Positions 6,437 to 13,771 are shown, counted from the first letter of the stretch. The stretch is 19,924 nt of DNA from Erginobacter sp964587835 (GCA_964587835.1 CAZPMN010000040.1:1-19924), one strand, 5' to 3'. The notes: a model not told the origin generated them from the sequence alone. A program made the numbers and translations.

Positions 6437-7807
6437 ATGGCTAAAATCCCCGCCGGTCTCAACCTTCAGCCGGGAGAGGAACTCAACCTCTGGCAGGAGA
6501 TCTCCGATCGCCCTGAAAGGATCTCCCGGTATCGCAAGCTGGCCCGCCTGCTCGAGCGGAGAAAACGCCATCGGGAGGCGGTCATCGTCCTCCGGCGGGC
6601 CCTGAAGAAGGTACCCGCCGACCGCCCGCGGGAAGCCCTTGACGTCGAAAAACAGATCGCCCGGCTTTACGAGGCGTCCGGTGACGACCGGATGGCGATC
6701 CGCGAATACCGGAAACTGATCCGCCGCCATCCGGAAGAGAACGTCCTCTACGAACGGCTGGAAAGGATATATTCCCGCCAGGGGCGCAAACCGGAGATGG
6801 TCAAGATCTACCGGACGGTCAAGCGGGGAAATCCCCAGCGGGAGCGGGCCCTGAAAAGGCTGGTCCGGCTGGAGAGGGATCTGGAGAATTTTATGGCGGC
6901 CCGCTCCGACCTGAAGAAACTGCTCCAGGAGTTCGGGCCCGACTATATGCATTTAAAGGATTTGGGCCGCCTCTACGAGAAGACGGGCAACCTCAAGTCG
7001 GCCATCGGCGCCTACAAGAAAGCCCTGAAGCTGAAACCCCGCAACCCCGACCTGGAGCTGATGATCGGGGTTTCGAAACGGAAGACCGGTCAGCGTCGGC
7101 AGGCGCGGGACGCCTTCCGGAAGATTCTCAGTCACACCCCCGGTTGGTACGGTTCCCATATCCATCTGGCGGAGATGGACATCGAGGACGGACGGCTGAA
7201 GTCTGCCGAGGAGCATATGAAGGCGATTGACCGCCGTTTCCCCGGCAACTCGCGGGTGGCGATCAACCGGGCGCGGATCCTGCTCAAAGAGGGGAAGCCC
7301 CGGGAGGCGCTCGATCTCGCCCGTCCGGCGGCGGCCGAGACCCCATTTTATTACACCGACGAATTGAGTCTCGGCCACCGGGTTCAGGCGGAGGCTCACT
7401 CCGCTCTCGGGGAGAAGGAGGAAGCCGGATATCATTCCCTGATGGCCCGACGGCTTAAGGGCTGCGCGGATTATTTCTCGACCACAATCGAGGTGATTGA
7501 GGAAAAGATCAAGTCGAAAGACCTCGACCTCGCCGACCGGATCGCCGACGGTCTCCTCGAGCGATACCCCGTCAATTCCCTGGCCCGGATTAAGAAAGCC
7601 GAGATTGCCCGTCTCCAGGGCGAAATTGACCGGGCCATCACTCTGGCCGCCGAAGCTTCCCGGGAGAGCAACCCCCGTTACCTGAAAGACAAGATCCAGG
7701 CTCTGCGACTGTTGGCCGAACTTTACGAGGAGAAGGGAATTCAGGACAAGGCCCGCGAGTGCGTCCGCCGGGCGGAAGAACTTGCCGCCGCCCCGTCGGG
7801 AAAGTGA
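6437..7807 (+). CDS. Tetratricopeptide-repeat protein, paralog 1 (duplicated NSRVA module)
   Basis: Function unknown. The 456 residues are almost entirely helical TPR-like repeats, for example DRMAIREYRKLIRRHPEE, KSAIGAYKKALKLKPRNPD and QARDAFRKILSHTPG. The C-terminal half holds two related modules of about 100 residues, marked by FPGNSRVAINRARILLKEG (NSRVA about 271-275) and YPVNSLARIKKAEIARLQG (NSLAR about 380-384). Each is followed by an R/L-rich helix pair. The neighbouring gene at 8015 shares this architecture. There is no signal peptide or membrane segment, so it is probably a cytosolic scaffold. ATG at 6437 is chosen because AGGAGG is 10 nt upstream and a TTGACA/TATCAT promoter lies before it; an in-frame upstream extension to 6365 would start only about 9 bp after the -10. 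Very basic in its first 170 residues. Confidence 0.85.
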   Translation: MAKIPAGLNLQPGEELNLWQEISDRPERISRYRKLARLLERRKRHREAVIVLRRALKKVPADRPREALDVEKQIARLYEASGDDRMAIREYRKLIRRHPEENVLYERLERIYSRQGRKPEMVKIYRTVKRGNPQRERALKRLVRLERDLENFMAARSDLKKLLQEFGPDYMHLKDLGRLYEKTGNLKSAIGAYKKALKLKPRNPDLELMIGVSKRKTGQRRQARDAFRKILSHTPGWYGSHIHLAEMDIEDGRLKSAEEHMKAIDRRFPGNSRVAINRARILLKEGKPREALDLARPAAAETPFYYTDELSLGHRVQAEAHSALGEKEEAGYHSLMARRLKGCADYFSTTIEVIEEKIKSKDLDLADRIADGLLERYPVNSLARIKKAEIARLQGEIDRAITLAAEASRESNPRYLKDKIQALRLLAELYEEKGIQDKARECVRRAEELAAAPSGK

Positions 7808-7847
7808 TGCGCCGGGGTATGCTATTGTCAATGACTCACATCGCTTT

Positions 7848-7963
7848 GTCACTGCGAGCCCGCTTCGCGGAGCGACGCAGTCTCTAAGGGCCGAAGAAAC
7901 GGGATTGCTTCCCGCCTTCGTTAAAACTTCGGCGGGCCGGCGGGCTTTGCTTCCCGCAATGAC
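7848..7963. mobile_element. MITE-like palindromic element between the two TPR genes
   Basis: 116 bp bounded by imperfect terminal inverted repeats, GTCACTGCG (7848-7856) and CGCAATGAC (7955-7963; complement GTCATTGCG). Internally, TTGCTTCCCGC occurs twice (7905-7915 and 7947-7957), and arms such as CCGAAG/CTTCGG and CCCGCC/GGCGGG can fold. It contains no gene. The general form (GTCATTGCG ends, internal TTGCTTC) resembles non-autonomous repeats found in many bacterial genomes; this is from memory, not a database match. Confidence 0.65.
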
Positions 7964-8014
7964 CATGGATTAAAATCGCTTCGGAAAGAATATACCCAAT
8001 AGAGGCAAATAAAG

Positions 8015-9376
8015 ATGACGACAATCCGCTTTCCGGAAAAAGTTATGACGCCGAAACTGGAGAAACTCCGTGCCGATCTCGAGGAATCTCCCGGCCGGGC
8101 TTCCACCTACAAGGAAATAGCCCGGATTTTGAACGGGATGGGTTCTTCCCGGGTGGCTTCTCGAGTGCTGCGGGCCGGTCTGCAGGAACTGCCCGACGAC
8201 CAGGGATTGCTGGAGCACCTGGCCCGAGCCCAGCAGGCGGGAGGATTTCACGCTGCCGCCGAGAGAACCTGGCGGAAGGTTATCTCCCTCTTCCCGGAGA
8301 GTTTCCTTGCCTACGAGAAACTAGAGCGGCATTACGTCCGTTCCGGCCAGCCCGCCCGGGCGGTTCGGATGTATCGGCGGGTCGAGGAGAACCACCCGCT
8401 GAGAGAGCAGAGCTTGGAGCGGACAGTTTTTGTCTGCAAGGAAGCGATGGATGTCCCCGGCACGCTCAAGGCCCTGAAGAAGCTGGTGAAGAAATACGGA
8501 CTCAACTATCGCCGGGCGAGAGACCTCGGGCGGTTCCACTTCAAGGCTGACCAGTTCCGGGAAGCCGGCCGCTGGCTGGAGAAGGCCTTCTCTCTCGGGG
8601 AGGGGGACCGGGAGCTCCGGCTGACCTTGGCCCTGGCCTACGCCCGCCAGAAGAGATTCGCCGCCGCCCGGTCGCAGATCGATCTGATCCTGGCTGAGCG
8701 GCCCGATTCGTTTGCCGCTTTGATCAACCTCTGCGAGTTCACGATCGAGGAAGGAGACTTGGAACGGGCGACAGAAATCCTGGCGAAGATCGAGAAACTC
8801 TATTCCCGCAATTCCCGGGTCGCTCTGGCCCGGGGCGAGCTGGCGCTCCTGCAGGGCCGGCTGGAGGAAGCCGAAGAGTCGCTCCGGGCCGGCCTTAAGG
8901 GGACGGCCTATTACTATCGATGGGAACTGGAGAGGGGATACCGCCTCCTGGGCGAGGTTCTCCGTCAGGGGGGACGGGTGGAGGAGGCCGACTTATGCGA
9001 CCTGCTTTCCGGCGCCCTCCACCGAGCCCCCGACGCCTATCAGGCCTTTATCGCCCTGGCGGAAGAGCAGGTGTCGGAGAATGAGATGACGGCGGCCTCC
9101 CGGGTGCTCGAGGTCCTGGAACGGATGTTTCCGAACAATTCCCGGGTGGCCGTGTCCCGGGCCGAGATCGAGATCTTCAAGGGTTATCCCTCCCGGGCCA
9201 TCGAGCTGCTCAACCGGCAGTTGGAAAAGACCCCGGAGAAGTTCATCCGGGACAAGGCCCGGGGTTACCGGGTCCTGGCCCGGGCCTACAAGAAACTGGG
9301 CGACTGGGAAGGTTCCCGAGCCAGTCTCCTCCAGGCCGAACTGGTCGAGTCCCGGCTGGGAGGCGGTGATCAGTAA
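8015..9376 (+). CDS. Tetratricopeptide-repeat protein, paralog 2 (duplicated NSRVA module)
   Basis: Function unknown; 453 residues of TPR-like helices, for example AAERTWRKVISLFPESFLAY and FREAGRWLEKAFSLGEGD. It carries two copies of the same module as its upstream neighbour: about residues 235-335 (YSRNSRVALARGELALLQG, NSRVA at 266-270, RGYRLLGEVLRQGG) and 343-443 (FPNNSRVAVSRAEIEIFKG, NSRVA at 375-379, RGYRVLARAYKKLG). The matching order of motifs shows tandem duplication of a gene that already had an internal duplication. No signal peptide or membrane segment is visible. ATG at 8015 is used; the ribosome site is weak (AATAAAG), and a second in-frame ATG lies at 8045. The final residues GDQ and the TAA stop are encoded by heptamer array R3. 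Confidence 0.85.
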   Translation: MTTIRFPEKVMTPKLEKLRADLEESPGRASTYKEIARILNGMGSSRVASRVLRAGLQELPDDQGLLEHLARAQQAGGFHAAAERTWRKVISLFPESFLAYEKLERHYVRSGQPARAVRMYRRVEENHPLREQSLERTVFVCKEAMDVPGTLKALKKLVKKYGLNYRRARDLGRFHFKADQFREAGRWLEKAFSLGEGDRELRLTLALAYARQKRFAAARSQIDLILAERPDSFAALINLCEFTIEEGDLERATEILAKIEKLYSRNSRVALARGELALLQGRLEEAEESLRAGLKGTAYYYRWELERGYRLLGEVLRQGGRVEEADLCDLLSGALHRAPDAYQAFIALAEEQVSENEMTAASRVLEVLERMFPNNSRVAVSRAEIEIFKGYPSRAIELLNRQLEKTPEKFIRDKARGYRVLARAYKKLGDWEGSRASLLQAELVESRLGGGDQ

Positions 9377-9505
9377 TAAGTAGTCAGTAATCGGTGATCA
9401 GTAAGCGGTGGAAAACGCATAGCGCATGGAGCATAGGGCATAGCGCCCGGATGCCCGGTTACTTGCTCACTGCTTACCGCTTACCATTCCCCATTCCCTA
9501 TTCCA
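9366..9505. repeat. Heptamer repeat array R3 (20 units in one register)
   Basis: Twenty 7-nt units without a register break: GTGATCA, GTAATAA, GTAGTCA, GTAATCG, GTGATCA, GTAAGCG, GTGGAAA, ACGCATA, GCGCATG, GAGCATA, GGGCATA, GCGCCCG, GATGCCC, GGTTACT, TGCTCAC, TGCTTAC, CGCTTAC, CATTCCC, CATTCCC, TATTCCA. The order is GTAATCA module, GCGCATA module, then the complements of the GTAAGCA and GGGAATG modules. The TAA stop of the second TPR gene (9374-9376) is inside the second unit. The remaining spacer to 9583 holds no recognisable gene. Confidence 0.85.
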
Positions 9506-9583
9506 TCCAGTTATCCTCTCTAAGATGGGTGCGAGGCGGGGCCGATAATCCGCCCAATCCGCCTAATCCGCGGTAAAAATGCT

Positions 9584-10429
9584 ATGCCCGAGCTGCCGGA
9601 AGTCGAGACGATCAGGCGGGAACTGGCTTTCCGGATTGAGGGCAGGAAGATCGAGCGGGCGGTCATCCCCCCCGATCCAAAGGGTTGCCGGGTGATTCGC
9701 CGTTGTCCCTCCCGTCCGAAATTTCTCCGCCGCCTGGCCGGCCGGACGATCCGATCAGTTGGGAGGAGGGGCAAGTACCTGCTCCTCGACCTCGACGACG
9801 GGCGGACCCTGATCCTCCATCTGGGAATGTCCGGCCAGCTCCTCTTTCGGCCGGCCAAAACTCCGCCTTATTCTCACACCCGCCTGGTCCTTCGCCTTTC
9901 CGGGGGTGACGAACTCTGTTTTGTCGATCCCCGGAAGTTTGGTGAGGCCTATCTCTTTTCGGGGGAGGAAGGAGAGAGCCGGGTCAACCCCTTTCTCCTC
10001 GGCCCCGAGCCTCTCTCCGCCGGGTTTACCCCGGCGGCGTTGGGGAAGGAATTGAGCCGCCGCCGGGGACCGATCAAAGCGGTTCTGCTCGATCAAAAGG
10101 TCGTGGCCGGGTTGGGCAACATCTACACCGATGAAGCTCTCCACCGCTCCGGGATCCAGCCCCGGCGGCAAGCTTGCTCACTGACCGGGGAAGAGGTGAA
10201 GAAGCTGGTCCGGAACATCCGCCAGGTCCTGCGGGAAGCGATCCGGTGCTCCGGGACCAGCGCCGCCGACCGCCAGTACGTCACCACCGCCGGAACGCTG
10301 GGCAAGTTTCAAAAACGGCTGCGGGTTTACCAGCGTGCCGGTAAACCCTGCCCCCGCTGCGGTGAGGCCATCGCCACCGTCCGGGTGGCCGGCCGCACCG
10401 CTCATTTCTGTCCCAACTGTCAGAAGTAG
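9584..10429 (+). CDS. mutM: Formamidopyrimidine-DNA glycosylase (Fpg/MutM)
   Basis: Bifunctional base-excision repair enzyme that removes 8-oxoguanine and formamidopyrimidines and cleaves the abasic site. The N-terminus MPELPEVETIRREL supplies the catalytic Pro2 and Glu3. Conserved features follow: GRRGKYLLLDLDDG with the active-site Lys, HLGMSGQL, DPRKFGEAYLF, then the helix-two-turn-helix region with VAGLGNIYTDEALHRSGI. The C-terminal zinc finger is CPRC-x16-CPNC (Cys 256, 259, 276, 279). At 281 residues it is full length. The start is fixed by Pro2. It has no close partner: the upstream 200 bp are mostly repeat R3 and the TAG stop is the first triplet of repeat R4. Confidence 0.97.
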   Translation: MPELPEVETIRRELAFRIEGRKIERAVIPPDPKGCRVIRRCPSRPKFLRRLAGRTIRSVGRRGKYLLLDLDDGRTLILHLGMSGQLLFRPAKTPPYSHTRLVLRLSGGDELCFVDPRKFGEAYLFSGEEGESRVNPFLLGPEPLSAGFTPAALGKELSRRRGPIKAVLLDQKVVAGLGNIYTDEALHRSGIQPRRQACSLTGEEVKKLVRNIRQVLREAIRCSGTSAADRQYVTTAGTLGKFQKRLRVYQRAGKPCPRCGEAIATVRVAGRTAHFCPNCQK

Positions 10430-10587
10430 GGAATGGGGAATGGGGAATAGGGAATAGTAAGCAGTAAGCAGTGAGCAGTAAGCAGTAACCGGGATCCCGG
10501 GCGCCATGCTCTATGCGCTCTGCGCTTTGCTTGTTCCGCTCACTGCTCACTGCTCACTGCTTACTGCTTACTGATCACTCTCCCCCC
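10427..10587. repeat. Heptamer repeat array R4 spanning stop-to-stop of fpg and mogA
   Basis: Twenty-three 7-nt units in one register. They begin TAGGGAA, TGGGGAA, TGGGGAA, TAGGGAA, TAGTAAG, CAGTAAG, CAGTGAG, CAGTAAG, CAGTAAC. The middle contains palindrome CCGGGATCCCGG (10489-10500) and a GCGCTCT-type block. The end has CTCACTG three times, CTTACTG twice, ATCACTC and TCCCCCC. The two CAGTAAG/CTTACTG arms of 35 nt are complementary at about 31 positions, so the array can fold into a long hairpin. It contains the stop codons of both convergent genes (TAG 10427-10429; TAA on the minus strand, 10568-10570). Confidence 0.85.
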
Positions 10588-11077
10588 CGTGTCCCCCCCC
10601 GGCGATCATATCCAGGGTGTGGATTAGGATGGGGGAGATCGCTTCCAGGGATTCGCCCGCGCCCCGGGGGGAGCCGGGGAGGTTGACGACCAGGGTCCGT
10701 CCCCGGATTCCGGCGATCCCCCGGGAGAGGTAGGCCCGGGGGTTTTTCCGGCCGCCCTCGGACCGGATCAGCTCGGACAGGCCGGGGACGAGCCGGTCGC
10801 AGAGAAATCCGGTCTCCTCGGGGGTGATATCGAAGGGCCCGGGGCCCGTTCCCCCGGTGGTGAGGACAAGATCGGCCAGGAGCTTGTCGCAATAGTAAAG
10901 CAGTCGCTCCCGAATCGCATCCGCCTCGTCGGGGACAAGACCGGTTTCCAGCACTTCCAGCCCGAGTTCACGGCAGCCGTTTATCAGGATGGGTCCGCTG
11001 CCGTCCTCCCGCTCCCCCCGGGTACAGCCGGTGGAGATGGTGAGAACGGCGGCGGTATAATTACTTCTTCCAGTCAC
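10568..11077 (-). CDS. mogA: Molybdopterin adenylyltransferase (MogA/MoaB family)
   Basis: Activates molybdopterin by adenylation before molybdenum insertion. The 169 residues carry the molybdopterin-binding signature LVLTTGGTGPGPFDITPEET (about 71-90) and NLPGSPRGAGE (about 132-142), both at the expected positions. MoaB and MogA cannot be separated from the sequence alone; the single-domain form excludes a MoeA fusion. The start is GTG at 11077, with GGAGG 8 nt upstream, both inside the end of moaC; the genes overlap by 17 bp and are probably translationally coupled. The C-terminal residues SDQ and the TAA stop are encoded by repeat R4, as is the GDQ ending of the TPR gene on the other strand. 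Confidence 0.92.
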   Translation of the reverse strand: MTGRSNYTAAVLTISTGCTRGEREDGSGPILINGCRELGLEVLETGLVPDEADAIRERLLYYCDKLLADLVLTTGGTGPGPFDITPEETGFLCDRLVPGLSELIRSEGGRKNPRAYLSRGIAGIRGRTLVVNLPGSPRGAGESLEAISPILIHTLDMIAGGGHGGESDQ

Positions 11078-11549
11078 CGCTCTTTCCTCCCGACTTGGAT
11101 TTCAGCTCGATGCCGGTGATCACCATCGTCTTGTCCACGGGTTTGAGCATATCGTAGACCGAGAGCAAAGCGGCGGCGGTGCCCACCAGGGCCTCCATCT
11201 CCACCCCGGTCCGGCTGTTGGTCCGGACGGTGGTCTCGGCGGAGATCCCGTCCGCCTCCAGGGTGAAGTCGATCCGGCAGTGGGTGATCGGGAGAGGATG
11301 GCACATCGGGATCAGGGCCGGGGTCTGCTTGACCGCCTGGATCCCGGCGATCTGGGAGACGGTGAAGATATCACCCTTGGGTGTTTTCCCGGCCCGGACC
11401 AGGGCCAGGGTCTCCTCCCGGACCAGGATCTTTCCCGCCGCCGTCGCCTCCCGACGGGTGGGTTCCTTGTCCGAGACATCGACCATCCGCAGCCTGCCGT
11501 CTCCCCCCCAGTGGGAGGGTTTTTCCGAAACTTGCCTTTCTGAATTCAT
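11061..11549 (-). CDS. moaC: Cyclic pyranopterin monophosphate synthase MoaC
   Basis: Converts the MoaA product (3',8-cyclo-GTP) to cyclic pyranopterin monophosphate, the first stable intermediate of molybdenum cofactor synthesis. Visible motifs: MVDVSDKEPTRREATAAG near the N-terminus, KGDIFTVSQIAGIQAVKQT, the conserved PMCHPLPI (about 81-88), TGVEMEALVGTAAALLSVYD (about 114-133) and MLKPVDKTM. It ends in a KSGGKSGDW tail typical of the family. At 162 residues it matches the usual length. ATG at 11549 has AGGAG 8 nt upstream. It is the first gene of a moaC-mogA unit and diverges from the MscS gene on the other strand. Confidence 0.96.
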   Translation of the reverse strand: MNSERQVSEKPSHWGGDGRLRMVDVSDKEPTRREATAAGKILVREETLALVRAGKTPKGDIFTVSQIAGIQAVKQTPALIPMCHPLPITHCRIDFTLEADGISAETTVRTNSRTGVEMEALVGTAAALLSVYDMLKPVDKTMVITGIELKSKSGGKSGDWKK

Positions 11550-11589
11550 AATTTATCTCCTGGGTAAAAATCCTGGAACCGTATGATTG

Positions 11590-11618
11590 TTGACCGCGAA
11601 TCGAGAGACGAGTATAGT
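11590..11618 (+). promoter_or_regulatory. Sigma70-like promoter for the MscS gene
   Basis: TTGACC (11590-11595) and TATAGT (11613-11618) are separated by an ideal 17 bp. Both match the consensus at 5 of 6 positions. Transcription would start near 11625. This makes an ATG at 11583 (before the promoter) an unlikely start and supports ATG at 11658. Confidence 0.65.
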
Positions 11619-11657
11619 GATTGTCAGCCGTCGACAAAACCAAAAATCACCGCCCGG

Positions 11658-12707
11658 ATGAATGGACTCATTTCCATACCCCCCTGGCTGAGCGCTCCCG
11701 CCGCATTGATTCTCGGTCTGGCGGCCGGACTGCTCCTGCTGGCCCTCCTGAAAAACCGCCTGGTCCGCGTCTTTCCCTCCCTGGGCGGGGTCTCCAGCCT
11801 GCTGAATAAAGTCCGGACCCCGGTCCTGGCCTTCCTGCCGGTCTTCTTCCTCCGGATCATTCTTCCCGCCCTCCGCCTGCCGGCGGCGGCGGAAGAGATT
11901 GTCGGTCCGCTTCTGAACGCCTGGCTGGTCGTGGCCCTGGCCTGGGCGGCGATCCGGGGAGCCGGCCTGGCCCGGGATGTGGTGATGAGTCGCTACCGTC
12001 TGGACGAGAAGGACAACCTCAAGGCCCGGGCGGTTTACACCCAGATCCAGGTGCTGGAGCGGATCGTGATCTTTGGTGTGGTCGTGATCGCCATTGCGGC
12101 CATCCTGATGTCGTTCGACCGGGTCCGCCAACTCGGGGTCTCCATCCTGGCTTCGGCCGGGATTGTCGGGCTGGTGGTCGGGCTGGCCGCCCAGAAGACG
12201 ATCGGTTCCGTTCTGGCCGGTCTCCAGATCGCCATCACCCAGCCGATCCGGATCGATGATGTCCTGATCGTGGAGGGGGAGTGGGGTCGGGTCGAGGAGA
12301 TCACCCTGACCTACGTGGTGGTGGCGATCTGGGATCAGCGGCGCCTGGTGGTCCCGATCACTTACTTCCTGGAGAAACCGTTTCAGAACTGGACCCGCCG
12401 GACCGCGCAGCTGCTGGGAACGGTGCTGATCCAGACCGATTACACCGTCCCGGTGGAGGAGGTGAGGGCGGAGCTTCTGCGGATCCTGGAGGGCACCGAA
12501 CTCTGGGACCGCCGGGTCGCCGGCCTCTCGGTGGTGGAGACCGGCGAGAGGACCGTCCAGCTCCGGGCCCTGATGAGCGCGGTCGACTCGGGCTCAGCCT
12601 GGAATCTCCGCTGCCTGGTCAGAGAAGAGCTCCTGGGCTATCTCCAGAAGAACCATCCGGAATCCCTCCCCCGGCTCCGGATCGAGGGTCCCCCCACCGC
12701 CACTTGA
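11658..12707 (+). CDS. Small-conductance mechanosensitive ion channel, MscS family
   Basis: Inner-membrane channel that opens under membrane tension during osmotic downshock. The 349-residue product has hydrophobic segments near its start (LSAPAALILGLAAGLLLLALL), then PVLAFLPVFFLRIILPAL, LLNAWLVVALAWAAI and VIFGVVVIAIAAILMSF. The pore helix follows: SILASAGIVGLVVGLAAQKT. The MscS beta domain comes next with GLQIAITQPIRIDDVL, VEEITLTYVVVAIWD and VPITYFLEKPFQNWTR, and then an alpha/beta C-terminal domain. The start at 11658 is chosen because a 5/6 plus 5/6 promoter with 17-bp spacing overlaps the alternative start at 11583. It is divergent from moaC and convergent with moaA (48 bp between stops). 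Confidence 0.93.
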   Translation: MNGLISIPPWLSAPAALILGLAAGLLLLALLKNRLVRVFPSLGGVSSLLNKVRTPVLAFLPVFFLRIILPALRLPAAAEEIVGPLLNAWLVVALAWAAIRGAGLARDVVMSRYRLDEKDNLKARAVYTQIQVLERIVIFGVVVIAIAAILMSFDRVRQLGVSILASAGIVGLVVGLAAQKTIGSVLAGLQIAITQPIRIDDVLIVEGEWGRVEEITLTYVVVAIWDQRRLVVPITYFLEKPFQNWTRRTAQLLGTVLIQTDYTVPVEEVRAELLRILEGTELWDRRVAGLSVVETGERTVQLRALMSAVDSGSAWNLRCLVREELLGYLQKNHPESLPRLRIEGPPTAT

Positions 12708-12755
12708 ATCTCCCCGGTTTTCGGCCTGACGGCTGTTCGTCGCCGAATGATGCGT

Positions 12756-13688
12756 TCAGCCGCCGATCTCGGCCATCGTTTCCCGGGTTCGTGGCCCCTC
12801 GGGGGAGAAAGGCTTGCGGGCGATCAGTTCGGTTAGCCAGCCTTTGACCGGTCGGTCGTCCGGTTCGCGCCGGAGTAGATCCCGGAGATTGTGATTCTCC
12901 GGGGAATAGACGCAGAGTTTGACCTCGCCGTTGGCCTTGAGCCGGATCTTGGAGCAGGTCGGGCAGAAATGGTGGCTAACCGGGGTGATGAAGCCCACCT
13001 TCCCCTCCCGGCCGCGGAGAGAGTGGTAAGAGGCGACCGAGTTGTTGATATATCTCCCCTCCGGTTCGATCACCCCCCGGGCGCTCAGCCGTTCCCTGGT
13101 CTTGGCCAGGGAGGAAAATCCCGGACCTCCGGGGGAGAATTCCATCTTCTCGATGAAGCGGACCGTGGCCCGGTGGCGGTTGGCGAAGGCGATGAAATCC
13201 TCGATTTCGTCCTCGTTGAAGTCGCGCATCACCACTACGTTGATCTTCAGGTTCTCCGATCTAACTCTCTTCAGGTTATCCAGGAAGACGGAGAGGTCGC
13301 CCCGGCGGGTGATCCAGCGATAGCGCTCGGGTTTCAGCGAGTCGCAGCTGACGTTGATCCCCTCAAGGGAAAGCCGGTTGAGCCGGTCGATGTCGAGATT
13401 ATCCACCGCCAGGTTGGTGGTCAGGTAATAGCCGTCCCCTTCCAGCTTCTCCAGGAAATCCATCGCCCCCCGCCTCAGGAGCGGCTCGCCCCCGGTGAAG
13501 CGGAACTTGACGAACCCCAGTTCCCGGCAGATTCGGATCACCCGCTCGATCTCCTCGAACCTGAGGATATCGGAGTGGGAGAACTTCTTCACCCCTTCCG
13601 CCGGCATGCAGTAACGGCAACGGAGATTGCAGAGATCGGTCAGCGAAATCCGTAGGTAGTCGATCTTTCTGTCAAAGCTGTCGCGCAT
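12756..13688 (-). CDS. moaA: GTP 3',8-cyclase MoaA (radical SAM)
   Basis: Radical SAM enzyme that converts GTP to 3',8-cyclo-GTP, the first step of molybdenum cofactor synthesis. The radical SAM cluster motif is CNLRCRYC (Cys 20, 24, 27), preceded by YLRISLTDL. FRFTGGEPLLRRG contains the GGEP SAM-binding motif. The second, substrate-binding cluster is CPTC-x13-C (Cys 242, 245, 259). The C-terminus RETMAEIGG retains the GG tail needed for activity in this family. At 310 residues it is near normal length. ATG at 13688 fits the N-terminus, but no good ribosome site precedes it. It is separated from its product-using partner moaC by the oppositely oriented MscS gene. Confidence 0.96.
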   Translation of the reverse strand: MRDSFDRKIDYLRISLTDLCNLRCRYCMPAEGVKKFSHSDILRFEEIERVIRICRELGFVKFRFTGGEPLLRRGAMDFLEKLEGDGYYLTTNLAVDNLDIDRLNRLSLEGINVSCDSLKPERYRWITRRGDLSVFLDNLKRVRSENLKINVVVMRDFNEDEIEDFIAFANRHRATVRFIEKMEFSPGGPGFSSLAKTRERLSARGVIEPEGRYINNSVASYHSLRGREGKVGFITPVSHHFCPTCSKIRLKANGEVKLCVYSPENHNLRDLLRREPDDRPVKGWLTELIARKPFSPEGPRTRETMAEIGG

Positions 13689-13722
13689 AACTGTTGGGAG
13701 TGTCCCCGAGGGCAGCGGAGGA

Positions 13723-13758
13723 GGATAAGATTATCCCGGCGGTGCGACAAGCGGTAAA
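13723..13758 (-). promoter_or_regulatory. Possible moaA promoter with overlapping palindrome
   Basis: On the minus strand TTTACC (complement of 13753-13758, 4 of 6) and GATAAT (complement of 13730-13735, 5 of 6) are spaced by 17 bp. The inverted repeat GGATAA-GA-TTATCC (13723-13736) covers the -10 and might be an operator. Both calls are pattern-based only. Confidence 0.35.
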
Positions 13759-13771
13759 TCGCGGCTATCAC

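Noticed and set aside
6953..7966. Minus-strand open frame of 337 codons
   Set aside because: It is antisense to the first TPR gene and runs into the MITE-like element; no protein family features.
10178..10550. Small minus-strand open frames rich in Leu/Thr/Tyr/Ser
   Set aside because: Their N-terminal parts are translations of the heptamer units (for example repeated LLTAY) and the rest is antisense to fpg.
11583..11657. N-terminal extension of the MscS protein from ATG 11583
   Set aside because: The extension is hydrophilic and a well-spaced promoter (11590-11618) lies inside it, so it is unlikely to be transcribed as coding sequence.
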